Of a stretch of 64,000 nucleotides of DNA, positions 1 to 6,932 are shown piece by piece. The notes beneath the pieces are model-generated. The model ran no database searches and had not been told where the DNA came from. It saw only the letters and a program-made list of their open reading frames with translations. Where the stretch lies: positions 3,100,001-3,164,000 of the forward strand of contig NZ_CP042163.1 in assembly GCF_007725405.1 (NCBI RefSeq). Direction: 5' to 3'. Position numbers and translations under genes: made by a program. Origin of the DNA: Shouchella miscanthi. Its GTDB lineage: Bacteria > Bacillota > Bacilli > Bacillales > Bacillaceae_D. Within the stretch, counting starts at the first letter, position 1; every line of letters starts with the position of its first letter.

Positions 1-762
1 ATCGCGCTCTACATGACCACGACGAACAATATATGTTGTAGTTCCTGTAGCAAGGGTATCAACCCCACCGAAAGAAACGCGGGCACCCGCACCTACATAT
101 ACTTCAGCGACTACGTTTGCTACTTTGATGCCGTCTCCATATGCTGCATAGTTCTCAACATAAGTGACAGAGCTATTATCTTCTGCAACAAGAAGTACGT
201 GGTTAAAAAGACCACCATTTTCTCTTGATGACGCATAAAGTGCTTGTAGCGGGACTTCAACATGGACATTTTTAGGTACGTAAATGAATACGCCACCAGT
301 CATTAATGCTGCATTCATTGCCGTTAATTTATTTTCATCTTGTCCAACTGCTTCAGAGAAAAGATACTTTTTAACAAGATCACCATTCTCAACAAATGCG
401 GTTGCAAGGTCTTTAAAAATAACGCCTTTTTCATTTAACTCTGGTGCACTTGTCTGATAAACCGTTGATGCATTATCTTGAACGATTAAGCTGTTGCCAG
501 TTGCTTCTTCATCAAGATATTCACGAATTTCTGCTGATAGCTCGTCTACAGCAGTGACAACTTTAGATTGTCCTAAATCCTGTGTGAAGTTTACAAAATC
601 CCAATTGTGGATTTTCGTTTTGTCTGGTTTAGGTAGCTCCAATGCCTCAACTTTTTCAAGAGCTGCTAAGCGTAGGTCACTGACCCATTTTGGTTCATTA
701 TTTAATTCAGAGCGCTTCATAATGTCTTCCGCTCCAATTACTGGATTTGTCTCAACTGACAT
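1..762 (-). CDS. sufD: SufD, Fe-S cluster assembly scaffold protein (partial, N-terminal 254 residues)
   Basis: The frame is open from an ATG at 762 to the window edge, so the C-terminal part lies outside. The product would belong to the cytosolic SufBCD complex, which assembles iron-sulfur clusters; SufD partners SufB and the ATPase SufC. The translation begins MSVETNPVIGAEDIMKRS and later reads through the SufB/SufD core, for example FIYVPKNVHVEVPLQALYA and VSFGGVDTLATGTTTYIV, in the beta-helix region. It lies 51 bases downstream of sufC on the same strand, the usual sufCDSUB order of Firmicutes. The Fe-S role is family knowledge; identity is firm from sequence and neighbour. Confidence 0.93.
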   Translation of the reverse strand, partial: MSVETNPVIGAEDIMKRSELNNEPKWVSDLRLAALEKVEALELPKPDKTKIHNWDFVNFTQDLGQSKVVTAVDELSAEIREYLDEEATGNSLIVQDNASTVYQTSAPELNEKGVIFKDLATAFVENGDLVKKYLFSEAVGQDENKLTAMNAALMTGGVFIYVPKNVHVEVPLQALYASSRENGGLFNHVLLVAEDNSSVTYVENYAAYGDGIKVANVVAEVYVGAGARVSFGGVDTLATGTTTYIVRRGHVERD

Positions 763-813
763 ACAATACCATCCTTTGCTGTTTTATCGTTAAAAGCAGT
801 TTTGTTAACTGAA

Positions 814-1605
814 TTACGCTTCTTGACCAGCGTCAACTCGCTCATCTTCAATTCCAAGCTCTTCTTTAATCCAGTCATATCCTTCTGCCTCAAGACGCTC
901 AGCAAGCTCTGCTCCACCAGATTTTACAATACGACCTTGCATCATAACGTGTACTTTATCTGGCGTGATGTAGTCAAGCAAACGTTGATAGTGAGTAATA
1001 ATTAAGCAACCGAAGTTTTCACCACGCATTTGGTTTACACCTTCAGATACAACTTTTAACGCATCAATATCTAAACCAGAATCAATCTCATCCAGGATCG
1101 CGATGCGCGGCTCTAGCATAAGCAATTGCAGAATTTCATTACGCTTTTTCTCACCGCCTGAGAAACCTTCGTTTAAGTAACGCTGCGCAAAAGATTGATC
1201 CATGTCAAGAACATCCATTTTTTCGTCCATTTTACGGATGAATTTCATCAAAGATAGCTCGTCGCCTTCCTCACGGTTTGCATTAATGGCTGAACGCATG
1301 AAGTCCGCATTCGTAATACCACTAATCTCACTTGGATATTGCATCGCTAAAAACATACCAGCGCGAGCACGCTCGTCCACTTCCATTTCAAGTACATCTT
1401 CGCCATCCATTGTGACAGAACCGCTCGTAATTTCGTATTTAGGATGACCCATAATGGCAGAAGCAAGTGTTGATTTACCTGTTCCGTTAGGTCCCATAAT
1501 GGCGTGGATTTCTCCACCGTTAATTTCTAGATTAAAATCCTTTAAGATTTCCTTATCGTCAATAGAGACGTGTAAATTCTCAATCTTTAAGTTAGGTACA
1601 GACAT
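814..1605 (-). CDS. sufC: SufC, Fe-S cluster assembly ATPase
   Basis: ABC-type ATPase that energises the SufBCD scaffold in the cytosol. It shows Walker [10 protein letters not shown] near residue 38, the ABC signature FSGGEKKR, Walker [14 protein letters not shown] and the switch His in IITHYQR, all typical of SufC. The start is the ATG giving [11 protein letters not shown]: it has GGAGGG seven bases upstream. The in-frame ATG 15 bases further upstream sits inside that ribosome site and is rejected. Length is 263 residues, close to the family norm. First gene of the suf operon, with a promoter and Fur-like box upstream and sufD following. Confidence 0.96.
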   Translation of the reverse strand: MSVPNLKIENLHVSIDDKEILKDFNLEINGGEIHAIMGPNGTGKSTLASAIMGHPKYEITSGSVTMDGEDVLEMEVDERARAGMFLAMQYPSEISGITNADFMRSAINANREEGDELSLMKFIRKMDEKMDVLDMDQSFAQRYLNEGFSGGEKKRNEILQLLMLEPRIAILDEIDSGLDIDALKVVSEGVNQMRGENFGCLIITHYQRLLDYITPDKVHVMMQGRIVKSGGAELAERLEAEGYDWIKEELGIEDERVDAGQEA

Positions 1606-1662
1606 GTGTATTCCCTCCATGAATTAAGCAAGCCTGCTTATTCAAACAGACTTGCATGCTTT

Positions 1663-1677
1663 TTTTAATGATTATCA
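1663..1677 (-). promoter_or_regulatory. Candidate Fur-type box in the suf leader
   Basis: On the minus strand the sequence TGATAATCATTAAAA matches the Bacillus 7-1-7 Fur consensus TGATAATNATTATCA at 13 of 15 positions. It lies just downstream of the predicted suf -10 element, where a bound repressor could block initiation or elongation. Iron control of suf would make sense, but the site is AT-rich and chance matches are common. Confidence 0.35.
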
Positions 1678-1693
1678 ATCTATTCTCATTCTA

Positions 1694-1722
1694 ATTTTAT
1701 AACAAATACTCCTATACTTCAA
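1694..1722 (-). promoter_or_regulatory. Predicted sigma-A promoter of the suf operon
   Basis: Minus strand: -35 TTGAAG (1717-1722), a 17-base spacer, -10 TAAAAT (1694-1699). Located about 90 bases upstream of sufC with no gene between. Confidence 0.55.
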
Positions 1723-1753
1723 GAAGACCGAGTTAGAAATATCAACCTCATTT

Positions 1754-1790
1754 AAAACAGAGCCTTACGCGGAAAGCATAAGGCTCTTTA
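1754..1790 (-). terminator. Rho-independent terminator, possibly bidirectional
   Basis: A 9-bp perfect stem AGAGCCTTA/TAAGGCTCT with an 11-base loop (1759-1787) is followed on the minus strand by GTTTTAAAT. It lies upstream of the suf promoter and would end transcription arriving from the yurZ side. Confidence 0.65.
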
Positions 1791-1807
1791 AATTCGTGTT
1801 ATGGCTA

Positions 1808-1957
1808 TTAACTTGTGTGTGACTGGATAGACTGAACAAGCTGATTACACGCATCATGTTCTTTTGTTCGCTCTCGTTCGATTTGCAGGCGTTTGTCTAA
1901 GCTGCTTTCATACTCGGCGTAGCTAACACCATGTCTTTGTTGTAATCCTTTTTCCAT
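1808..1957 (-). CDS. Possible small hypothetical protein (49 aa)
   Basis: An ATG-initiated frame of 49 residues, starting MEKGLQQRHGVSYAEYESSL, ends just before the terminator at 1754-1790. It is acidic/basic, Gln/Glu-rich and lacks a membrane segment; I do not recognise it. No good ribosome site precedes it (an upstream in-frame ATG at 1981 is no better). A competing frame at 1897-2058 (53 aa, starting MIGTLILSGKKRNRF) does have GAGG nine bases ahead of its ATG. The two overlap in different frames, so at most one is probably real, or the pair is a decayed single gene split by a frameshift. Confidence 0.25.
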   Translation of the reverse strand: MEKGLQQRHGVSYAEYESSLDKRLQIERERTKEHDACNQLVQSIQSHTS

Positions 1958-2071
1958 TTCACTTGTGTAGGAAAGTCGCATGTTCGAAATTGTCTCTCAT
2001 CCTCTCTTGTTTTAAAACGGTTTCTCTTTTTACCCGATAGAATAAGTGTACCAATCATTGTCTTCTTCCTC

Positions 2072-2101
2072 AAAAGAAAAAGAGTAGCAAATTGGCTACT
2101 C
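2072..2101 (-). terminator. Rho-independent terminator of the yurZ operon
   Basis: Minus strand: a 7-bp stem GAGTAGC/GCTACTC (2082-2101) followed by TTTTTCTTTTG. It is placed 68 bases after the yurZ-like stop codon. Confidence 0.7.
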
Positions 2102-2168
2102 TCCCTTCGTATTCCCGGTTCCATTCAAATCAAACATCTCCATCTTAGAAATGCTACTGTTTTCTTCC

Positions 2169-2534
2169 TTATTGTACTTGATTATCAAGTTCACGATAGG
2201 CTTCTTGAACAAGTGTCGCTCCTTGACTTAGCGCCGCCCCACTACCAAATGCCGTTGCAACCGAAACCGCTTCAAGTAACTCCTCTTCACTACAACCGTT
2301 ATCGATACATCCTTTTGTATGATAAATAATGCAATATTCATCTTGAGCATGAATACTCATTGCAAGGGCCATTAGTTGCTTATGTTTTTTTGAAATAGCC
2401 CCTTCTTTAAAGCACTGCTCTGTAAAGTCATTATACTTTTCAGCAAAGATTGGCATCTTCTCTTCAAATGATCCCACGCCTTTTTTATAAACCATCATAT
2501 GATGTTCCGTTGATGTATGTCCTTGTCGATTCAC
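2169..2534 (-). CDS. yurZ: YurZ-like carboxymuconolactone decarboxylase / AhpD-fold protein
   Basis: A 121-residue protein of the AhpD-like family, a helical fold that in AhpD itself acts in alkylhydroperoxide reduction. The GTG start at 2534 is chosen because AAAGGAG lies eight bases upstream; an ATG 60 bases further up has no such site. The active-site region reads EYCIIYHTKGC: the first Cys and the His of the AhpD CxxCH motif are present, but the second Cys is Tyr, so the disulfide chemistry of AhpD is not supported. Same relative place as B. subtilis yurZ, between sufC and the met genes. Probably last gene of an operon with the B12-binding lipoprotein. Substrate unknown. Confidence 0.8.
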   Translation of the reverse strand: MNRQGHTSTEHHMMVYKKGVGSFEEKMPIFAEKYNDFTEQCFKEGAISKKHKQLMALAMSIHAQDEYCIIYHTKGCIDNGCSEEELLEAVSVATAFGSGAALSQGATLVQEAYRELDNQVQ

Positions 2535-2597
2535 GTCATTCGCTCCTTTATTTGTTATAAAGGTAGTATGAGCGGAATCATAAAAGGCATACACATT

Positions 2598-3509
2598 TTA
2601 TTCAAACGCTTCAGGATAAGCGGTTTCGGCTAAAACTCTTGTTGCTTCTGCGATTCTCGGACCCGGACGATCCATAATATCCGGCGGCATCTGTTCTAAT
2701 TGATCTTGTTGAATGGCTTCAATCGTACTCCAACCATCCCGCTGGCGAATGTCTTCAAGTGGATCGTCGGTATAATTCACAGTTGTATAAATAAGTTCTG
2801 GATTTCTTTCAACCACTTCTTCGTCACTAATACTCGTCCAGCCTTCAACGTCTGAAAATACATTTTCTAACCCTGCGATTTCAAGCATCTCATGTTGAAA
2901 TGTACCTGCACCTAGCGTCCAAATATCTGGAGATGGACTTATTTCAAAATAAACAGAACGCTTCTCAACATCTGCAACGGCTTCAGCGATTTCATCAAAT
3001 TCAGCTTTCATTTCTGCAATTAATCGTTCTCCTTCTTCAGGAACAGCAAGCACATCAGCAATGGTTTGAATATCTTCAAAAATGTCAGCCATCGTTTGTG
3101 CGGAATCAATAGCAAAGGCAGGTAAGCCGACATCATTTAGCTGTGCCATCTCATTTGAACCATAGTCATACCCAATAATAAGATCAGGGTCCAGTTCAAG
3201 CATCCGTTCAACATATGGATTTTCATACTCAGCAACGACTTCTATTTCAGTCACTTCTTCCGGATAAACATCTGTATCCGATACACCAATCACTTTATCT
3301 CCTTGCCCTAAAGCGAAAATAATTTCTGTGTTACTAGGCAAAATTGAAATAATCGTTTCAGGAGGCACATCAAACGTCAATTCCATTCCACGTGCATCTT
3401 CCACTGTATAACCTGTCTCTTCTTGTTGTTCACTTTCCTCGTTTCCAGAATCATTGCAACCCGTTAACACAAAAGTGAATGCTATTGTTGAATATAGCCA
3501 TTTTCTCAT
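2598..3509 (-). CDS. Periplasmic-binding lipoprotein, cobalamin (BtuF) type
   Basis: Substrate-binding lipoprotein of the class III (BtuF/FhuD) family, anchored outside the membrane. A basic N-terminus and hydrophobic run end in the lipobox LTGC with Cys18, followed by an acidic linker. The mature part begins TVEDARGMELTFDVPPETI and contains SILPSNTEIIFALGQGDKVIGV, the usual start of B12/siderophore binders. At 303 residues the length is typical. It overlaps the adenosyltransferase-like gene upstream by four bases (ATGA), which argues for cobalamin as ligand. No BtuC permease or BtuD ATPase is nearby, so it must use transport subunits encoded elsewhere. A siderophore ligand remains possible. 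Confidence 0.82.
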   Translation of the reverse strand: MRKWLYSTIAFTFVLTGCNDSGNEESEQQEETGYTVEDARGMELTFDVPPETIISILPSNTEIIFALGQGDKVIGVSDTDVYPEEVTEIEVVAEYENPYVERMLELDPDLIIGYDYGSNEMAQLNDVGLPAFAIDSAQTMADIFEDIQTIADVLAVPEEGERLIAEMKAEFDEIAEAVADVEKRSVYFEISPSPDIWTLGAGTFQHEMLEIAGLENVFSDVEGWTSISDEEVVERNPELIYTTVNYTDDPLEDIRQRDGWSTIEAIQQDQLEQMPPDIMDRPGPRIAEATRVLAETAYPEAFE

Positions 3510-4042
3510 TCTTTACGTCCCCTTTTTTTTGGATAAGATTGACTCGTAAACGGTATTTCCTTTACGCCTTCTTTTTTGTTTATGTAAACAGCTAAAAGAA
3601 ATAAGACATTTGCTAGTAGGTGTGTGTAATCCATTAATAACGTCGGCACGTCTCTTTCTAAGCGAACAAAGTGAAGTGCCCGAACAGACTTCTTCGCTTC
3701 ACTTCTTGCAATGTGAAGCGCACTTGCCGCTTGTGATCCTTGCGGTAGTAAAAACTGTTGAATCTCTTCTCGAACCTCTATCTCATATTGATCATATACA
3801 TCACTTAACCACCGCAACGCTTCTTCCCCAATGGCTTGATCGCCACGAACAGATCCATTTAAATGATACGCATATTCAGTTAATTGAAGTAAGAGCTCTT
3901 TTACGTTAGGGTACGAATCGACTAGTCCCGCTGCTTGTCCAATTCGTACAGCCAGCGAATCAGTGCGAATTTCAAAATCAACTAAACTTCCTTTTTCACG
4001 CATGTACGGGTAGCATAAAAACCGCATATCTTTTTTGGTCAC
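3506..4042 (-). CDS. Divergent PduO-type cobalamin adenosyltransferase-like protein
   Basis: A 178-residue helical protein resembling ATP:cob(I)alamin adenosyltransferases of the PduO/MMAB family. The recognisable part is FLLPQGSQAASALHIARSE, matching family FVLPGGs.aAa.LHvART, and a C-terminal helix DYTHLLANVLFLLAVYIN matching the usual LNRLSDyLFvlAR.. segment. Missing are the N-terminal YTRtGDxGxT ATP-binding stretch and the catalytic CRRAER segment, which here reads AKKSVRAL. It may therefore bind cobalamin without adenosylating it. GTG start with GGAGG eight bases upstream; translationally coupled to the B12-binding lipoprotein. Fold and B12 link are inferred from sequence and context. 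Confidence 0.65.
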   Translation of the reverse strand: MTKKDMRFLCYPYMREKGSLVDFEIRTDSLAVRIGQAAGLVDSYPNVKELLLQLTEYAYHLNGSVRGDQAIGEEALRWLSDVYDQYEIEVREEIQQFLLPQGSQAASALHIARSEAKKSVRALHFVRLERDVPTLLMDYTHLLANVLFLLAVYINKKEGVKEIPFTSQSYPKKRGRKE

Positions 4043-4068
4043 CGTTTTTCCTCCTCTTCCCCCTGCTA

Positions 4069-4098
4069 ATCATACAAACAAATAGGAGGCTAAAGCAA
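4069..4098 (-). promoter_or_regulatory. Predicted sigma-A promoter of the B12-lipoprotein operon
   Basis: Minus strand: -35 TTGCTT (4093-4098), 18-base spacer, -10 TATGAT (4069-4074). It starts inside the U-run of the metQ terminator, so the two operons abut tightly. No room for a cobalamin riboswitch exists here. Confidence 0.5.
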
Positions 4099-4100
4099 TT

Positions 4101-4138
4101 AAAAAAAGCCCCCATGAGAAATTGTCATGAGGACTTTA
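4101..4138 (-). terminator. Rho-independent terminator of metNPQ
   Basis: In the minus-strand RNA AAGUCCUCAUGA pairs with UCAUGGGGGCUU (some G-U pairs) and is followed by seven Us. Begins a few bases after the metQ stop. Confidence 0.8.
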
Positions 4139-4143
4139 CTTTG

Positions 4144-4989
4144 TTATTCAGCAGGAATAACTGCTCCATTATATGTTTCTTCAATAAATGACTTGATGTC
4201 ATCTGATCTTAAAACATCAACAAGGGCTTGAATTGCTTCATCGTTCTCATTTCCACTTTGAACAACAATTAAGTTTACATACGGATTATCTTCGCCTTCA
4301 ATGGCAATAGAATCTTCTGTTGGCGAAATATCAGCGCCTAAAGCATAGTTTGAATTAATTGCCACCACTTCTGCTTCATTTGTTTGGTATGCTTGAGGCA
4401 AGAATTCTGCATCTGGACTCATGTCAAACACTAGATTTTTCGGATTTTCCACAATGTCTGCTTCAGTTGCATCAACAGAAACGCCTTCTTCAAGTGTGAG
4501 TAACCCATTTTCTTGAAGCAACGAAAGGATTCTCCCTTGATCGGCAACAGAATTACTCATCATCACCGTCGCGCCATCTGGAATGTCATTTAAGTTATCG
4601 TAGTCTTGCGAATAAAGCCCGATTGGCTCAACATGGATTGCACCAGCTTCGGCGAAATCAAAATTTTCATTTTCTGCCATTTGATCTTCTAAATAAGGAC
4701 GGTGTTGAAAGTAATTCGCATCAAATTCGCCATCTGCTAACCCCATATTCGGTAAAATATAATCTTGAGCAACTTGAATATCAAGAATGATACCTTGCTC
4801 TTCTAAGATTGGCGCTGCTTCTTCTAAAATTTCTGCATGAGGAATATTTGAAGCACTAATACGAATCGTTGTTTCTTCTTCGTCTCCACCATTCTCTCCT
4901 GTGTTCGTGTTCTCTTCATCACCTGATCCACAAGCGACTAAAGCAAACGATACGCTTGCAATCCCTACTGTTTTCAAAAATGTCTTCAT
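4144..4989 (-). CDS. metQ: MetQ, methionine-binding lipoprotein of the MetNPQ importer
   Basis: Extracytoplasmic methionine receptor (NlpA family). The signal peptide ends in lipobox LVAC with Cys20; a strongly acidic linker (about residues 23-40) precedes the binding domain IRISASNIPHAEILEEAAP. Family landmarks follow, such as DANYFQHRPYLEDQ and DGATVMMSNSVADQGRIL. 281 residues is normal. It is the third gene after metN and metP, 21 bases downstream of metP, and the whole unit sits behind a SAM riboswitch, which supports methionine as substrate. Very acidic composition, as in alkaliphile surface proteins. Confidence 0.95.
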   Translation of the reverse strand: MKTFLKTVGIASVSFALVACGSGDEENTNTGENGGDEEETTIRISASNIPHAEILEEAAPILEEQGIILDIQVAQDYILPNMGLADGEFDANYFQHRPYLEDQMAENENFDFAEAGAIHVEPIGLYSQDYDNLNDIPDGATVMMSNSVADQGRILSLLQENGLLTLEEGVSVDATEADIVENPKNLVFDMSPDAEFLPQAYQTNEAEVVAINSNYALGADISPTEDSIAIEGEDNPYVNLIVVQSGNENDEAIQALVDVLRSDDIKSFIEETYNGAVIPAE

Positions 4990-5010
4990 TCTAAACCTCT
5001 CCTTTTTTGT

Positions 5011-5679
5011 TTATCTTTTATCTAAACGATTGACCAAGAAATCGCCGATCATTTGAAATATAAATACAATCGCTAAGATGACGATCGTCGCCATAATCAT
5101 GACATCCGTATTTGTCCGTTGAAAGCCTTGTTGGAACGCTAAGGTACCAAGACCCCCTGCACCAATTGTACCAGCCATTGCGGTATACCCAATTAAAGCC
5201 ACCGTTGTGACAGTGATACCTGAGATTAAAGCAGGCATGGATTCTGGCAACAACACTTTAAAGATAATATGTCCATTCGAAGAACCCATTGCTTGTGATG
5301 CTTCCACAACCCCTTTATCAACTTCACGAAGCGCAATTTCTACCATTCGTGCATAAAAGGGCGCAGCACCAATAATAAGAGCTGGTAAAGCGGCACTTGG
5401 ACCAAACATGGTTCCCACTACAGCACGAGTAAATGGAATAAGCAGGATAATTAAGATAATGAATGGAATCGAGCGGGAGATATTCACAACAGCACCTACA
5501 AAGGTATAAAAGAAACGGTTTTCCCAAGGATTTCCTTTTGCAGTCAAATAAAGAAATAAACCAAGTATAATGCCTAGAAAGAATGTGGCAATAGCTGCAA
5601 TGACAGTCATATAAACCGTTTCATAGGTGGCTAACCAAAGATTTTCCCAGACAACATTTGGAAAGAGTCGATCAAGCAT
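5011..5679 (-). CDS. metP: MetP, methionine ABC transporter permease
   Basis: A 222-residue membrane subunit with about five transmembrane helices and a BPD_transp_1 domain. The coupling helix region reads EASQAMGSSNGHIIFKVLLPESMPALISG, containing the EAA-type motif that contacts the ATPase; later GYTAMAGTIGAGGLG is typical of MetI/MetP. Its start overlaps the end of metN by eight bases, indicating translational coupling, and metQ follows. It forms the channel of the methionine importer in the cytoplasmic membrane. Confidence 0.95.
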   Translation of the reverse strand: MLDRLFPNVVWENLWLATYETVYMTVIAAIATFFLGIILGLFLYLTAKGNPWENRFFYTFVGAVVNISRSIPFIILIILLIPFTRAVVGTMFGPSAALPALIIGAAPFYARMVEIALREVDKGVVEASQAMGSSNGHIIFKVLLPESMPALISGITVTTVALIGYTAMAGTIGAGGLGTLAFQQGFQRTNTDVMIMATIVILAIVFIFQMIGDFLVNRLDKR

Positions 5680-6694
5680 GCTTCAACACCTCCACTTCCA
5701 CTTGCTTACTGCGTATCCATTCTAGTGCCTTCACGATTGTTTCCTGTTCTCCTGCAACTCGTAAATATAGCTTTCCGTACGAGCCTTGCTGTAACTTTGA
5801 TATATTTCCTTGTAATATTGAAATGTCGATCGGAAAAGAGCGAATTAGCTCCGTCACAAGTTGATCTTCTGCTGGATTCCCAATAAACGTTAGTGCAAAG
5901 ATTTGCTCACCTTCTTGAAGGGTAACATCATCTAGCATTAGCTCATCCGATTGAACATGGGCAACTTGCTTAACGAATTCCTTCGTCATTGCTTCTTTTG
6001 GACGACGAAACACATCAATAACTGGTCCTTGCTCGACAATTTTCCCATCACTCATTACAGCCACTTCATGACAGATCTTTTGAATCACGTGCATTTCATG
6101 GGTGATGAGCACAATGGTTAAGTTGAGCTTCTTATTTATATCTGTTAACAAATCTAAGATGGATTCCGTTGTTTTTGGGTCAAGGGCAGACGTTGCCTCA
6201 TCACACAACAACACTTTTGGATTGTTGGCTAAAGCCCGAGCAATTCCAACACGTTGCTTCTGACCACCACTTAGTTGTGCTGGATAATTATCTTCTCGTC
6301 CACGTAGCCCAACAAGATCAATTAATTCTTCAATTCGCTTTTTCCGCTCAGCTGCTGGTACTTTCGCAACTTCTAACGGAAACGAAATGTTTTCTTTCAC
6401 TGTTCGAGACCATAGTAAATTAAAATGTTGAAAGATCATGCCTATCTTTTGACGTTCTTCACGTAACGCTTGTTTTCCAAGGGTAGCTAAATTAACTCCG
6501 TCTAACAGAACCTCTCCAGTAGTCGGTCTTTCTAGTAAGTTTAACAATCGTACGAGCGTACTTTTTCCTGCACCACTATAGCCAATAATACCAAACACAT
6601 TCCCTTTGCTAATATGCAGATCTACTTGATCGACAGCATGGACAGTCGTTGTTTTTGTCGCATATGTTTTACTGATTCCCGTTAACGAAATCAA
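5672..6694 (-). CDS. metN: MetN, methionine ABC transporter ATPase
   Basis: Cytoplasmic ATPase driving methionine uptake. Walker A GYSGAGKS is at residues 38-45, Q-loop in MIFQHFNLLWSRTV, ABC signature LSGGQKQRVGIARAL, Walker B VLLCDEATSALD and switch His in LITHEMHVI. The C-terminal roughly 80 residues form the NIL/ACT-like domain that in MetN homologues senses methionine and inhibits transport. At 340 residues it is typical. First gene of metNPQ, starting 18 bases after the riboswitch terminator, so expression depends on low SAM. Confidence 0.97.
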   Translation of the reverse strand: MISLTGISKTYATKTTTVHAVDQVDLHISKGNVFGIIGYSGAGKSTLVRLLNLLERPTTGEVLLDGVNLATLGKQALREERQKIGMIFQHFNLLWSRTVKENISFPLEVAKVPAAERKKRIEELIDLVGLRGREDNYPAQLSGGQKQRVGIARALANNPKVLLCDEATSALDPKTTESILDLLTDINKKLNLTIVLITHEMHVIQKICHEVAVMSDGKIVEQGPVIDVFRRPKEAMTKEFVKQVAHVQSDELMLDDVTLQEGEQIFALTFIGNPAEDQLVTELIRSFPIDISILQGNISKLQQGSYGKLYLRVAGEQETIVKALEWIRSKQVEVEVLKHA

Positions 6695-6712
6695 GTCATT
6701 CCCTCCAATTAT

Positions 6713-6746
6713 AAAAAAACCTTCCTGTAAGATGTCAGGAAGGTTT
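6713..6746 (-). terminator. S-box riboswitch expression-platform terminator
   Basis: Minus strand: AACCTTCCTGACATCTTACAG folds on itself (AACCTTCCTG/CAGGAAGGTT) and runs into seven Ts just before metN. It is the off-state hairpin of the SAM riboswitch. Confidence 0.9.
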
Positions 6747-6866
6747 ACCTATGATCATCTCATCTTTCAAAGCTTATGGCTTTGCAGGATTTAGCACCTT
6801 CAAACGTTACGTTTGCGGTTGCCGGGTTTCAACGGGCCAGTCCCTCCACCACTCTGGATAAGAATT
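6713..6866 (-). ncRNA. SAM-I (S-box) riboswitch controlling metNPQ
   Basis: The minus strand carries the conserved S-box core: CTTATCCAGAGTGGTGGAGG at the 5' side (near 6845-6863), then GGACTGGCCC, GAAACCCGGCAACC and, further on, GGTGCTAAATCC before the closing strand of P1. A terminator hairpin (6713-6746) follows. S-box RNAs bind S-adenosylmethionine and terminate transcription when it is plentiful (established for this class). The position, directly upstream of metN and downstream of a good promoter, fits methionine-uptake control. Confidence 0.97.
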
Positions 6867-6888
6867 ATTCTTTTAATATAATAAGGGC

Positions 6889-6917
6889 ATCATAGCACGA
6901 TGGGTTCCAGCCGTCAA
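6889..6917 (-). promoter_or_regulatory. Sigma-A promoter of the metNPQ riboswitch transcript
   Basis: Minus strand: -35 TTGACG (6912-6917), 17-base spacer, -10 TATGAT (6889-6894). Transcription would start about 15-20 bases before the S-box core. It begins only 16 bases after the broken MFS gene. Confidence 0.8.
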
Positions 6918-6932
6918 TCCCTTTGTCTATCG

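Noticed and set aside
4043-4100. Cobalamin riboswitch upstream of the B12 operon
   Set aside because: Only about 60 bases separate the gene from the metQ terminator, too short, and no B12-box sequence is present.
5324-5527. Small frame inside metP on the same strand
   Set aside because: Out of frame with the transporter permease and not preceded by a ribosome site.
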